From: Micromonospora cabrerizensis | GTDB taxonomy: Bacteria > Actinomycetota > Actinomycetes > Mycobacteriales > Micromonosporaceae | Direction: 5' to 3' | Length of the DNA stretch: 64,000 nt | Assembly (NCBI RefSeq): GCF_022230955.1 | Contig: NZ_JAKKFI010000053.1 | Coordinates: forward strand, 124,001 to 188,000 | Shown here: in pieces, positions 29,084-37,328 of the stretch | Layout of the letters: every line of letters starts with the position of its first letter | How positions within the stretch are numbered: position 1 is the first letter of the stretch | Made by a program: the position numbers and the translations under genes | Notes under the pieces: generated by a model | Told to the model about the DNA's origin: nothing | The model's database searches: none | What the model saw: only the letters and a program-made list of their open reading frames with translations

Positions 29084-29788
29084 ATGCCATCCACCCGTCT
29101 CGGCGCTCTGCTCGGCACCGTCCTCCGCCAGCAACGGCAGTTGCGCGGGCTGAGCCAGTGCGAGTTGGCCGAATTGGCCGCGGTCAGCCAGGCGACCGTC
29201 GCCCGGATCGAACGTGGCGGGCGGGCGCCCAGCGTCGCCATGCTCGAGGCGTTGCTCGCCGCGATGGAGGTGCAGCTGGTCGTCGGGGTGGAACCGCTGG
29301 ACGCGCACCTCGACGCCCGGATGGACGACCTAGCCGCCCGGCCGATCGCCGAGCGGATCGACGAGCTGGGCCTGAATGAGCTGATGGACCGGCTCAGCGA
29401 CCTCCCGCAGGTGATCACCGGAAGTACGGCTGCGTTGTTGCAGGGCGCGCCGGTGCCCGTGGACGCGCTGGAGATCGCCGTGCGATGGCAGGACTCGAAG
29501 GTGCTCACCCGCTGGCTGGAGAGGAACTACGGCCAGCGGTGGAACGCTCGCTGGGGCGAGTTCGGCGGGGTGTGGTTGGAGCCCGAGGAGCCGGGCGAGC
29601 ACCGATGGTCGAGCCGGTACGGCGAGATCAGGGCCACGATGTGCGACGAGCTGCCCGAGACGATCGAGGTGCGCCACGGCGGTCGGGGTTACCAGGTGGT
29701 GCCGCTCGTCGAGTTGGAGCTGACCGAGCCACGCGCCGGCGAGCTGTTGCGCCGCTACCGGGACCGGCAGCAGGCCAGCGGAGGCTGA
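29084..29788 (+). CDS. XRE-family HTH protein with nucleotidyltransferase-like C-terminal region
   Basis: 234 residues from ATG 29084; ATG 29054 in frame is an alternative, and neither has a clear ribosome site. The N-terminal HTH (about 5-60, LGALLGTVLRQQRQLRGLSQ, ELAAVSQATVARIERGGRAPS) is clear. After a helical spacer, QVITGSTAALLQGAPVPVDALEIAV resembles the glycine-serine and acidic-pair motif of nucleotidyltransferases of the AbiEii/MNT kind, but the acidic residues are spaced abnormally, so catalysis is doubtful. It is a lone gene inserted between tsaB and ung, which run the other way. It may be a toxin-antitoxin-derived regulator; the C-terminal assignment is weak. Confidence 0.65.
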   Translation: MPSTRLGALLGTVLRQQRQLRGLSQCELAELAAVSQATVARIERGGRAPSVAMLEALLAAMEVQLVVGVEPLDAHLDARMDDLAARPIAERIDELGLNELMDRLSDLPQVITGSTAALLQGAPVPVDALEIAVRWQDSKVLTRWLERNYGQRWNARWGEFGGVWLEPEEPGEHRWSSRYGEIRATMCDELPETIEVRHGGRGYQVVPLVELELTEPRAGELLRRYRDRQQASGG

Positions 29789-29804
29789 GCCAACGGCAGA
29801 GACG

Positions 29805-30506
29805 TCAGCCGGCGGTGCGCTCCCAGTCGATGGTGGGCAGGCCGGCGTCGGCGAGCGCCTTGTTGGCCGCGCTGAACGGACGGCTGCCGAGGAAGCCACG
29901 CGGGTTCATCGGGCTGGGGTGGCCGGCCTCCAGCACGACGTGCTGCGGGTTGGTGACCAGGGCCGCCTTCTTGCGGGCGTAGCCGCCCCAGAGCAGGAAG
30001 ACCACCCGGTCCGGTGAGGCGTCCAGTGCCCGGATGGTGGCATCGGTGAACTCCTCCCAGCCGGCGTTGGCGTGCGAGCCCGGGGTGGCCTGACGGACGG
30101 TCAGCACCGCGTTGAGCAGCAGCACGCCCTGGGCGGCCCACCCGTCGAGGTTGCCGCTACGCGGCTTGGGAACGCCGACGTCCTCGCCCAGCTCCTTGAA
30201 GACGTTGCGCAACGACGGCGGCACCGTCACACCCTCGCGGACGCTGAAGCTCAACCCGTGGGCCTGCCCGGCCCGGTGGTAAGGGTCCTGGCCGAGGATC
30301 AGCACCCGGGTGCCCTGCGGCGGGCAGAGCCGGTAGGCCGAGAACAGGTCCTCCACGGGCGGGAAGACGGTCTGTGTCGCGTATTCCCGCGCGACGAACT
30401 CGGCCAGCGCGGCGGTGCGCGCCGCATCCAGGTGTGGGGTGAGCACGGCACGCCACTGCTCCGGCAGCAGGGCCAGCAGATCCAGGGCGGGGGCGTCGTC
30501 GGGCAT
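29805..30506 (-). CDS. ung: Uracil-DNA glycosylase, family 1
   Basis: A 233-residue base-excision repair enzyme that removes uracil from DNA. ATG 30506. The water-activating motif GQDPYH (72-77, Asp74), LLLNAVLTV, and the intercalation loop HPSPMN (His196) are all intact. Length is usual. It converges with the XRE gene over 16 bp. Confidence 0.97.
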   Translation of the reverse strand: MPDDAPALDLLALLPEQWRAVLTPHLDAARTAALAEFVAREYATQTVFPPVEDLFSAYRLCPPQGTRVLILGQDPYHRAGQAHGLSFSVREGVTVPPSLRNVFKELGEDVGVPKPRSGNLDGWAAQGVLLLNAVLTVRQATPGSHANAGWEEFTDATIRALDASPDRVVFLLWGGYARKKAALVTNPQHVVLEAGHPSPMNPRGFLGSRPFSAANKALADAGLPTIDWERTAG

Positions 30507-30573
30507 CAGGAACCTCTCACACAGCGCGGGTCGGTCCCCCGCGCTCTAGGCATCGGGTACGACAGCGACCGGC

Positions 30574-31056
30574 CTAGCCCAGGTCGGCGAGCCGACGGGC
30601 CCAGTCGCCGCCGACCGGGTCCAGCTCGACGATGCGGGTGTCGTCGTCACGGCGGTCGATCCGGACCCGCAGGTGCGCGTCGACCAACTGCTCGACCAGG
30701 CCTTCGCCCCACTCCACCACGGTCACCGAGTCCTCGACCGATGCGTCGAGGTCCAGGTCGTCGATCTCGGCGCGGGGGTCGGTCGCCGCGCCCAGTCGGT
30801 ACGCGTCGGCGTGCACCAGAGCCACCCGGCCGCCCCGGGCCGGATCGGGGCGGTGCACCCGGGCGATCACGAACGTCGGCGAGGTGACGTCGCCGAGAAC
30901 ACCGAGCCCGGCGCCGACGCCCTGGGTCAGCGCGGTCTTGCCGGCGCCCAGCGGGCCGGTCAACAACACCAGGTCGCCGGCGCGCAGCAGCCCGGCCAGG
31001 CGTCGACCGAACTCCCGAGTGTCCTCGACGGTCGGCAGCTTGACGACGTGACTCAC
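30574..31056 (-). CDS. tsaE: tRNA threonylcarbamoyladenosine biosynthesis ATPase TsaE
   Basis: A 160-residue P-loop ATPase. ATG 31056. Walker A GPLGAGKT (34-41), TSPTFVIARVH and VTVVEWGEGLVEQL are typical. It energises the TsaB-TsaD complex in t6A formation. It overlaps the upstream hydrolase gene by four bases. Confidence 0.95.
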   Translation of the reverse strand: MSHVVKLPTVEDTREFGRRLAGLLRAGDLVLLTGPLGAGKTALTQGVGAGLGVLGDVTSPTFVIARVHRPDPARGGRVALVHADAYRLGAATDPRAEIDDLDLDASVEDSVTVVEWGEGLVEQLVDAHLRVRIDRRDDDTRIVELDPVGGDWARRLADLG

Positions 31057-32156
31057 CGTTCCTCCGGCTTCGCGAGTGATTCGAGGAACCGCGCGAGCGC
31101 GGCGTTGACCTCGTCGGCGTGTTCCAGCATCACCACGTGACCACTGTCTTTGATCTTGACGAACTCGGCGTGCGGCAGCCGCCGGACGATCTCCTCCGAG
31201 TGTGTCACCGGAGTGATCATGTCCTTGTCGCCGACCACCACCAGCACCGGCGTCGCGGCCAACGCCGCGAGAGCCGGGAAGCGCGAGTGGGTGGCCAGGG
31301 TCCGCAGGTATCGGGTCACCGTGTCGGCCGACGTCCGGGAGTTCATCATCTCCACATAGGACACCAGCGCGGGGCTGGGCTTGCGGGTGCCGAAGCCGTA
31401 CTTGCGGGTCAGCAGCCAGGCCACGTTCGACGTCGACTTGCGGGCCTTGTCGATCACCGGCCCGCCGTACCGGGTGGCGTTGCTGACCATGTACAACACC
31501 GGGCCGCCGACCCGGCCGAGCAGCGCGGGCGCGACCAGCTTGGTCTCGGCGACGAGCCCGCCCGAGGTGGCCATCAGGACGGTGCCCACCACCCGGTCAC
31601 CGAACAGCTCCGGGAACAACTCGGCGAACGCCATGATGGTCATGCCGCCCATCGAGTGACCGACCAGCACCAGCGGCCCGTCCGGCGCGGTGCGGTCGAT
31701 CACCTGGCGCAGCGTCCGGCCGAGCACCGCGAGGTCGTACTCCCCGGTCTCCAACCGGCCGGACCGGCCGTGACCGGGCTGGTCGTACGCCACGACCCGG
31801 TAGTCACCCCGGGCGGCGAGCATCTGGCGCTGGAAGTGGAACGTCCCCATGTCCAGACAGAAACCGTGCACGAGCACCACCGTCGGATGCCCCGGCACCG
31901 GCCTGGTCGGCTCGACCACCTCGACGTGGATGTCCGTGCCGTCCGGCAGCGCCAGGCGGAACGCCTCGTCGTACCGCTGCTCGCCGAACGCCTCGTGCGC
32001 GTAGCGGTCGGCCGGGTCTGCCTTGAGCCGGCGGACCAGGGTGCGCTCGGTCGCGACGCCGGCCGCCAGGCCCGCGGCCGCGACCCCGACCGCGGCCCCG
32101 AGGATCCCCGCGACCCGGCCCACCGCGGTCCGCGGACGCGGAATGCGATAGCTCAT
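31053..32156 (-). CDS. Alpha/beta-hydrolase with N-terminal membrane segment
   Basis: 367 residues, ATG 32156 (overlapping the alr stop, ATGA). An N-terminal hydrophobic stretch (about 13-40, GILGAAVGVAAAGLAAGVA) probably anchors it. The fold is complete: oxyanion loop HGFCLDMG, nucleophile elbow GHSMGGM, an Asp in VVVGDKDMITP and His in DSGHVVML. The position between alr and tsaE is conserved in actinobacteria; substrate unknown, perhaps an esterase or lipase. Confidence 0.88.
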   Translation of the reverse strand: MSYRIPRPRTAVGRVAGILGAAVGVAAAGLAAGVATERTLVRRLKADPADRYAHEAFGEQRYDEAFRLALPDGTDIHVEVVEPTRPVPGHPTVVLVHGFCLDMGTFHFQRQMLAARGDYRVVAYDQPGHGRSGRLETGEYDLAVLGRTLRQVIDRTAPDGPLVLVGHSMGGMTIMAFAELFPELFGDRVVGTVLMATSGGLVAETKLVAPALLGRVGGPVLYMVSNATRYGGPVIDKARKSTSNVAWLLTRKYGFGTRKPSPALVSYVEMMNSRTSADTVTRYLRTLATHSRFPALAALAATPVLVVVGDKDMITPVTHSEEIVRRLPHAEFVKIKDSGHVVMLEHADEVNAALARFLESLAKPEER

Positions 32157-33271
32157 GGCCGCTCGCCGTCATAGACCCGGGGCACCCGCGTGCCGCCGAA
32201 CCGGGTGACGATCTCGTAGTTGATCGTGCCGACCGCCTCGGCCCAGTCGTCGGCGGTCGGCTCGCCGTCGGCGCCACTGCCGAACAGGGTCGCGACGTCG
32301 CCGTCGGCCACCGGGTCGTCGCCGCAGTCGATCACGAACTGGTCCATGCAGACGCGTCCCGAGATGGTCCTTCGCGCTCCGGCCAGCTGCACCGGCCCGG
32401 TGTTGGACGCGTGCCGGGGAACCCCGTCGGCGTAGCCGAGCGGGACCACGGCCAGATTCGCGTCGGCTTCCGTCGTGTAGGCGTGCCCGTAGGAGATACC
32501 GGTGCCGGCGGGCACCCGCTTGGTGAGCATCACCCGGGCGCGCGCCGTCATCGCCGGCCGCAGCCCGTACGTCTCGCCGGCCACCGGGGAGAGGCCGTAG
32601 ATGGCCAGGCCGGGGCGGACCAGGTCGAAGTGGGTGTCCGGGCGGGTCAGGGTGGCCGCCGAGTTGGCCAGGTGCCGCCAGCGCGGTCGCAGCCCGGCCC
32701 GCTCGACCATGGCCAGCCCCTCGTGGAACACGGCCAGTTGACGGTCGGTGGTGGGGTGGCCGGGCGAGTCCGCGTACACGAAGTGGCTCCACACGCCGAC
32801 CACCTCGACCAGGCCGTCGGCCTGGGCCTTCGCGGCGGCGTCCAGCAGCGCCGGCCAGTCGGCGACGGTCGCCCCGCCCCGGGACAGCCCAGTGTCGATC
32901 TTCAGGTGCAGGCGGGCGGGACGCCCGGCGAGCCGGCTCGCCTCGATCATCTCGTCCAGTTGCGGCAGGCTGGCCGTGCCCAGGTCCACCCCGGCGCTGA
33001 CCCCCTCGTGCAGCGGCAACCCCGGCGCGAGCAGCCAGGCCAGCACCGGCACTGTCACTCCGGCCCGCCGCAGGGTGAGCGCCTCGTCGAGGGTGCAGAC
33101 GCCGAGCCAGTCCGCACCGGCGTCGAGCGCGGCGCGGGCGGCCGGAAGCATCCCGTGGCCGTACCCGTCGGCCTTCACCACCGCCATCAGCTCGGCGGTG
33201 GTGCCGGAGCGGAGTCGGCTCACGTTCTCGCGGATCGCGTCAAGATCGACGCGTACCTCGGCCTGCCACAT
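32153..33271 (-). CDS. alr: Alanine racemase
   Basis: A 372-residue PLP enzyme supplying D-alanine for peptidoglycan. ATG 33271 starts MWQAEVRVDLDAI. The PLP lysine is Lys33 in VVKADGYGHG; the catalytic Tyr is in GISYGHAY; the C-terminal domain has VCMDQFVID and FGGTRVPRVY. It leads the operon alr-hydrolase-tsaE, with four-base overlaps. Confidence 0.96.
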   Translation of the reverse strand: MWQAEVRVDLDAIRENVSRLRSGTTAELMAVVKADGYGHGMLPAARAALDAGADWLGVCTLDEALTLRRAGVTVPVLAWLLAPGLPLHEGVSAGVDLGTASLPQLDEMIEASRLAGRPARLHLKIDTGLSRGGATVADWPALLDAAAKAQADGLVEVVGVWSHFVYADSPGHPTTDRQLAVFHEGLAMVERAGLRPRWRHLANSAATLTRPDTHFDLVRPGLAIYGLSPVAGETYGLRPAMTARARVMLTKRVPAGTGISYGHAYTTEADANLAVVPLGYADGVPRHASNTGPVQLAGARRTISGRVCMDQFVIDCGDDPVADGDVATLFGSGADGEPTADDWAEAVGTINYEIVTRFGGTRVPRVYDGERP

Positions 33272-33301
33272 ACGCCCAGCCTACTTTCCGCCGTGATCAC
33301 C

Positions 33302-33323
33302 GGGGGCGGCGACGCACGCCCCC
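33302..33323 (-). terminator. Hairpin after the nnr gene
   Basis: GGGGGCG (33302-33308) pairs with CGCCCCC (33317-33323) in the 80-bp gap between the nnr stop and alr start. It is a short but GC-only stem. Confidence 0.5.
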
Positions 33324-33351
33324 GCACGCCGACCCGGCCGGAACGGCCCGA

Positions 33352-34821
33352 TCAGCCCAGCCGGGCGACAACCGGGCGAAGCGCTGTCACGACGTCGGGC
33401 GCGGTCACCGGCCCACCCCGGGCCGCCTCCCGGCCGGCGAGCCCGTGCAGGTACGCGGCCGAGGCCGCAGCCCGATCGGCGGGCATCCCGGCCGCCAACA
33501 ACGAGCCGAGCAGCCCGGCCAGCACGTCACCCGTGCCTCCGGTGGCCAGCGCCGCGGTGCCGGTCGGGTTGACGTACGCCCGACCGTCCGGCGTGCCGAT
33601 CACCGTGCGGTCGCCCTTGAGCAGCACCACCGCGTTCATCCAGGCGGCCAGCCGCAGCGCGGAGCCGACCCGGTCGGCACCGGGTTCCTCCCCGCACAGG
33701 CGGGTGAACTCCCGGTCGTGTGGCGTGACCACGATCGGCGCGTCCCGCCCGCGCAGCCGGTCGGCGAGGGAGCCGTCCACCAGCAGGGTCAGCGCGTCGG
33801 CGTCGAGCACCACCGGCACCGGGGAGGCCAGCACGGCGCGCAGCTCGGCCGCCGCGTCCTCTCCGGTGCCCAGGCCCGAGCCGCAGACCCAGGCCTGCAC
33901 CCGGCCCGCGTCGGCGACCCGCCCACTGGCGATCACGGAGGGGTGCTGGTGCAGCACCTCGGCCCGGGCACCGCCGGCGTAGCGGACCAGGCCCGTCGGC
34001 CCGGCCAGAGCCCCGCCGACGGAGAGCACGGCCGCGCCCGGGTAGGTCGCCGAACCGGTCGACACCCCCACCACGCCCCGGCTGTACTTCTCCGACGCCG
34101 GGCCCAGCTCCGGCCACCAGTCGACCACGTCGGACCACTCCGTGACCCGCAGCGCCGGGGACCCTCGCAGCCACGGCCGCAGCCCGATGTCGACAAGCTC
34201 CACCTGCCCGGCCAGGGCGGCGGCCGGCCCGACCACCAGTGCGGGCTTGAGCGCGCCGAACGCCACCGTCACGTCGGCGCGGACCGCGGTCGGTCGGCCG
34301 GACGCGGACAGCGGCACGTGGCCGGTGTCAACCGCGACCCCGCTCGGGACGTCCACCGCCAGGATGGTGGCGCGCTCGCCGTCGCGCCCACGCAGCTCGC
34401 CGAGGCGTTGGACCACCTCGTCCGCGCTCGCCCGCAGCCCACCGGTGCCGCCGATGCCGACGATGCCGTCCAGGACCAGGTCGACCGGGCCGGCCGGTTG
34501 CGGCACCAGCCGGCCGCCGGCCGCTCGCAGCGCGGCCAGCCCAGCGGCGTGCGCGCGCCCGGGGGTGAGCAGCAGGGCGGACACCTGGACTCCCCGGCGG
34601 GCCAGCCGCTCCCCCGCGTACAGCGCGTCGCCGCCGTTGTCGCCGGAACCGACCAGCAGCAGCACCTGCGCGCCGTAGACCCCGCCCCGCTCGGCGAGCA
34701 GCAGCGCGGCCCGTCGGGCCAGCCCGGCGGCGGCCCGCTGCATCAGCGTCCCCTCCGGCAGCGTGCCCATGAGCCCTGCCTCGGCCGCCCGTACGTCGGC
34801 CACCCGCCACACCGATCTCAT
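33352..34821 (-). CDS. nnr: Bifunctional NAD(P)H-hydrate epimerase / ADP-dependent dehydratase
   Basis: About 489 residues: an N-terminal YjeF_N epimerase domain (about 1-210; LLVGSGDNGGDALYAGERLA, ILAVDVPSGV) fused to a C-terminal ribokinase-like dehydratase (about 225-485; VVLDADALTLL, ATGGTGDVLAGLLGSLLA). Together they repair hydrated NAD(P)H. ATG 34821 begins MRSVWRVADVRAAE, the usual start; ATG 34836 in frame would add five residues. It is downstream of acpS on the same strand. Confidence 0.93.
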   Translation of the reverse strand: MRSVWRVADVRAAEAGLMGTLPEGTLMQRAAAGLARRAALLLAERGGVYGAQVLLLVGSGDNGGDALYAGERLARRGVQVSALLLTPGRAHAAGLAALRAAGGRLVPQPAGPVDLVLDGIVGIGGTGGLRASADEVVQRLGELRGRDGERATILAVDVPSGVAVDTGHVPLSASGRPTAVRADVTVAFGALKPALVVGPAAALAGQVELVDIGLRPWLRGSPALRVTEWSDVVDWWPELGPASEKYSRGVVGVSTGSATYPGAAVLSVGGALAGPTGLVRYAGGARAEVLHQHPSVIASGRVADAGRVQAWVCGSGLGTGEDAAAELRAVLASPVPVVLDADALTLLVDGSLADRLRGRDAPIVVTPHDREFTRLCGEEPGADRVGSALRLAAWMNAVVLLKGDRTVIGTPDGRAYVNPTGTAALATGGTGDVLAGLLGSLLAAGMPADRAAASAAYLHGLAGREAARGGPVTAPDVVTALRPVVARLG

Positions 34822-34875
34822 GCCACCGTGTCCCATTCGTTCGCGGGTGGACCGGGTCGGCCCACCCAGCCGACG

Positions 34876-35247
34876 TCACCGTTCCGCGACCACCATCGCC
34901 GACGCGATCCCCCCGTCGTGCGACAACGAGAGATGCCAGCGGTTGACTCCACGCGCGTCGGCCGCCGCCGCGACCGTGCCGGAGACGGCGAGCCAGGGGC
35001 GGCCGTCCGGGTCGGGCACGATCTCGCAGTCGTGCCAGCTCAGCCCGGCCGGAGCGCCGAGCGCCTTGGCCACGGCCTCCTTGGCGGCGAAGCGGGCGGC
35101 AAGCGACTCCGGTGAGCGCGGGGCGCCGGCGCGGGTGTGTCGCTCGGCCGTGGTGAAGAGCCGGTCGGCGAGCAGCGGCGTCCGTGCCAGGGCCCGGGCG
35201 AACCGGTCGACCAGGACGACGTCGATGCCGACAGCGACGATCACCAC
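34876..35247 (-). CDS. acpS: Holo-[acyl-carrier-protein] synthase AcpS
   Basis: A 123-residue phosphopantetheinyl transferase activating acyl carrier protein. Start GTG 35247 (GTG 35244 also possible). [12 protein letters not shown] near the start and [15 protein letters not shown] in the middle hold the Mg/CoA ligands; [15 protein letters not shown] closes the fold. Normal length. Confidence 0.95.
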   Translation of the reverse strand: MVIVAVGIDVVLVDRFARALARTPLLADRLFTTAERHTRAGAPRSPESLAARFAAKEAVAKALGAPAGLSWHDCEIVPDPDGRPWLAVSGTVAAAADARGVNRWHLSLSHDGGIASAMVVAER

Positions 35248-35304
35248 TTCACCCTACCGGCGGCCGGTGCCGCACATTAGCCGTCGGGCCCGCGGTGGGC
35301 AACG

Positions 35305-35349
35305 CCTGTGGACAGGCCGGGGTACGCCTCACCGCCGGCTGTCCACAGG
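35305..35349. promoter_or_regulatory. Inverted repeat between acpS and the EspC-like gene
   Basis: CCTGTGGACAG (35305-35315) faces its exact complement (35339-35349), with CCGG extending both arms inward around one bulge. Each arm is close to the DnaA-box core TGTCCACA. It lies in the 171-bp divergent promoter region. It may be an operator or regulatory hairpin; it is not an origin. Confidence 0.5.
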
Positions 35350-35418
35350 GCACTCGGCGACCTCCGGTACGCGCCTAGCGTCGGCGCGTCGATCCCGATC
35401 GTCGGTGGGGGTGTGGTC

Positions 35419-35715
35419 ATGACCGAGAAGCCGTTCGTCGTCCGGCCGGAGGAGCTGCGCGCTGTCGCCGTCGTGCTCGACGACGGGGCGCACCGGCTGG
35501 CGCTGGGCCTCGCGGGGGTGCCCGGGTTGCTGGTGACGGCACCCGAGTGGCGAGCCGGCGCGGCCCTGGCGGGAGTGGAGGCAGCCGTGCACTCCTGGTT
35601 CTGCCGGCTGGGTGCCCGGGTCGCGGCGGCGTCGGCGGGGGTGCGGGCCTCGGCCGAGGCGTACGAGTCGGTCGACGACCGGGCCGCCGACCGTTTCGCC
35701 GCCCTGCACCGGTGA
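35419..35715 (+). CDS. EspC/WXG100-like helical small protein
   Basis: 98 residues; ATG 35419 follows GGTGGGGGTG. All-helical, with TEKPFVVRPEELRAVAVVLDD at the start, a central EWRAGAAL, and VRASAEAYESVDDRAADRF near the end, matching ESX-type excreted proteins (type VII secretion related). No signal peptide. The last four bases overlap the DUF1023 hydrolase start (GTGA), an established pairing in actinobacteria. No secretion apparatus genes are in the window. Confidence 0.78.
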   Translation: MTEKPFVVRPEELRAVAVVLDDGAHRLALGLAGVPGLLVTAPEWRAGAALAGVEAAVHSWFCRLGARVAAASAGVRASAEAYESVDDRAADRFAALHR

Positions 35716-37328
35716 GCAGCGTCGCGTACCGACAGCTGTGGGCTGCCGATCCGAGCGGGTGGCGGGCCGCCGGGGCGGCCTGGGCGGGGTTGACCGGGCT
35801 GGTCGACCGACGCGTCGGTGAGCTGCGTACGGCTGGTGGGCGGTTGCGGGGCGGTTGGTCGGGTGCGGCGGCCACGGCGGCGGACGCCCGGCTCGTCGGT
35901 CTGCGTGACGAGTTGGCGTCGGTCGCACCCGTGGTGATCGAGGTCGACCAGGTGCTGGCCGAGTTGGCCGCCCGGCTGACGGTGGCGAAGGCGCGGCTCG
36001 CCGACGCGGTCGCCCTGGCGGACGCGGCCGGCCTGCTGGTGGACCGCTCGGGCGGCGTGCACGTCGATCCTGCCCGGGGCCGGCCGACCGAGCGGGCCGG
36101 CGTGGCTGCGGCCCGGGTGGCGGCAGCCGTTCGGGACGCGCTCGACCAGGCCGGGGCCGCGGACCGGGTCGCCGCCGACCGGTTGGACGAGCTGGCCCGG
36201 GCCGCCGGCAGCGGCTGGGCGTCCCCACCACCACCGGACCGGCCGGGCCCCGGTGCGGCGCCGCCCCTGGTCCACGCCTGGTGGGCGGGTTTGACACCGG
36301 CGCAGCGACGGTGGCTGATCGGGCACGAGCCGGCGCTGGTCGGCCGACTGGACGGGGTGCCGGTGGCCGCCCGCGACCAGGCGAACCGGCTGCGGCTCGG
36401 AGTCTGGCGGGAGGAGCTGCTGGCCGAGCGGCGGCGGTTGCTGACCCGGGTGCCGCCGGGGGCACTCGCGTCGGTCCGGCTGCGCGGGGTGGCCGAGCGG
36501 CTGGCCGGTCTGGACGCGCTGGGCGGACGACTGGCAGGCGGCGGGGAGCCGCGCGCGTACCTGCTGGGGCTGGATACGGCCGGTGAGGGTCGGGTGGTGC
36601 TGGCGCTCGGCGACCCGGACCAGGCCGACCGGGTGCTCACCTACGTGCCCGGCATGGGTTCCGGGCTGGACGACGCCCCCGGTGAGCTGGGCAGGGCGGC
36701 GCGGGTGCTGGACCGGTGCGCCACGCTCGCCCCGGGTGAACGCAGCGCGGCGGTGCTCTGGTTGGACTACGACGCCCCGGACTTCGTGACCGACGCGGCC
36801 TCGGCGGGCCTGGCACGCGATGCCGGCCCGGCGCTGCACCGCTTCCAGGAGGGGCTGCGGGCCACCCACGAGGGGCCACCGGCCCGACAGACCGTGCTCG
36901 GGCACAGTTACGGGTCGTTGGTGGTGGGGGTGGCCGCCCGGGAGCACGGGCTGGCCGCCGACGCGCTGGTCTTCGTCGGTTCCCCCGGGGTCGGTGCGTC
37001 GCACGCCGCCGAGCTGGGCGTGCCCGCCCGAGAGGTCTGGGCGAGCAGCGCTCCCGACGACGTGATCCGCGGGGCCCTTCCGGTGGACGAGCTGGGCCGA
37101 CGTGCGCTGTCCGGCGCGGCTCCGCTGGCCGCCGCGCTGGGTTGGCCCGACCGCACCGGCCACGAGCTGTGGTTCGGTCACGACCCGTCGGATCCCGGGT
37201 TCGGTGGTCGGGTCTTCGGCAGTGGGCGAGGCGGCCACACCGGTTACTGGGACCCGGGCAATCCCGCGCTGGACGGGATGGCCCGGGTCGTGCTGGGCCA
37301 GGTCGTCGAGGGGCCTACTCGACGGTGA
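35712..37328 (+). CDS. DUF1023 alpha/beta-hydrolase with WXG100-like N-terminus
   Basis: 538 residues from GTG 35712, which overlaps the previous stop. The N-terminal half (about 1-190) is helical and Ala-rich, like WXG100/LXG-type partners. The C-terminal DUF1023 domain (about 290-520) carries LTYVPGMGSGLDD, the nucleophile elbow LGHSYGSLV, FVGSPGVGA and a late GHTGYWD histidine. It forms a unit with the EspC-like gene; the substrate is unknown. Its 3' end overlaps that of glmS by 14 bases on opposite strands. Confidence 0.85.
   Translation: MSSVAYRQLWAADPSGWRAAGAAWAGLTGLVDRRVGELRTAGGRLRGGWSGAAATAADARLVGLRDELASVAPVVIEVDQVLAELAARLTVAKARLADAVALADAAGLLVDRSGGVHVDPARGRPTERAGVAAARVAAAVRDALDQAGAADRVAADRLDELARAAGSGWASPPPPDRPGPGAAPPLVHAWWAGLTPAQRRWLIGHEPALVGRLDGVPVAARDQANRLRLGVWREELLAERRRLLTRVPPGALASVRLRGVAERLAGLDALGGRLAGGGEPRAYLLGLDTAGEGRVVLALGDPDQADRVLTYVPGMGSGLDDAPGELGRAARVLDRCATLAPGERSAAVLWLDYDAPDFVTDAASAGLARDAGPALHRFQEGLRATHEGPPARQTVLGHSYGSLVVGVAAREHGLAADALVFVGSPGVGASHAAELGVPAREVWASSAPDDVIRGALPVDELGRRALSGAAPLAAALGWPDRTGHELWFGHDPSDPGFGGRVFGSGRGGHTGYWDPGNPALDGMARVVLGQVVEGPTRR

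Noticed and set aside
28916..29308. Minus-strand small gene opposite the XRE gene
   Set aside because: Shadow of the HTH frame; it would run through the palindrome and has no conserved features.
35305..35349. Replication origin
   Set aside because: Two DnaA-like cores only, and no dnaA, dnaN or AT-rich unwinding element nearby.
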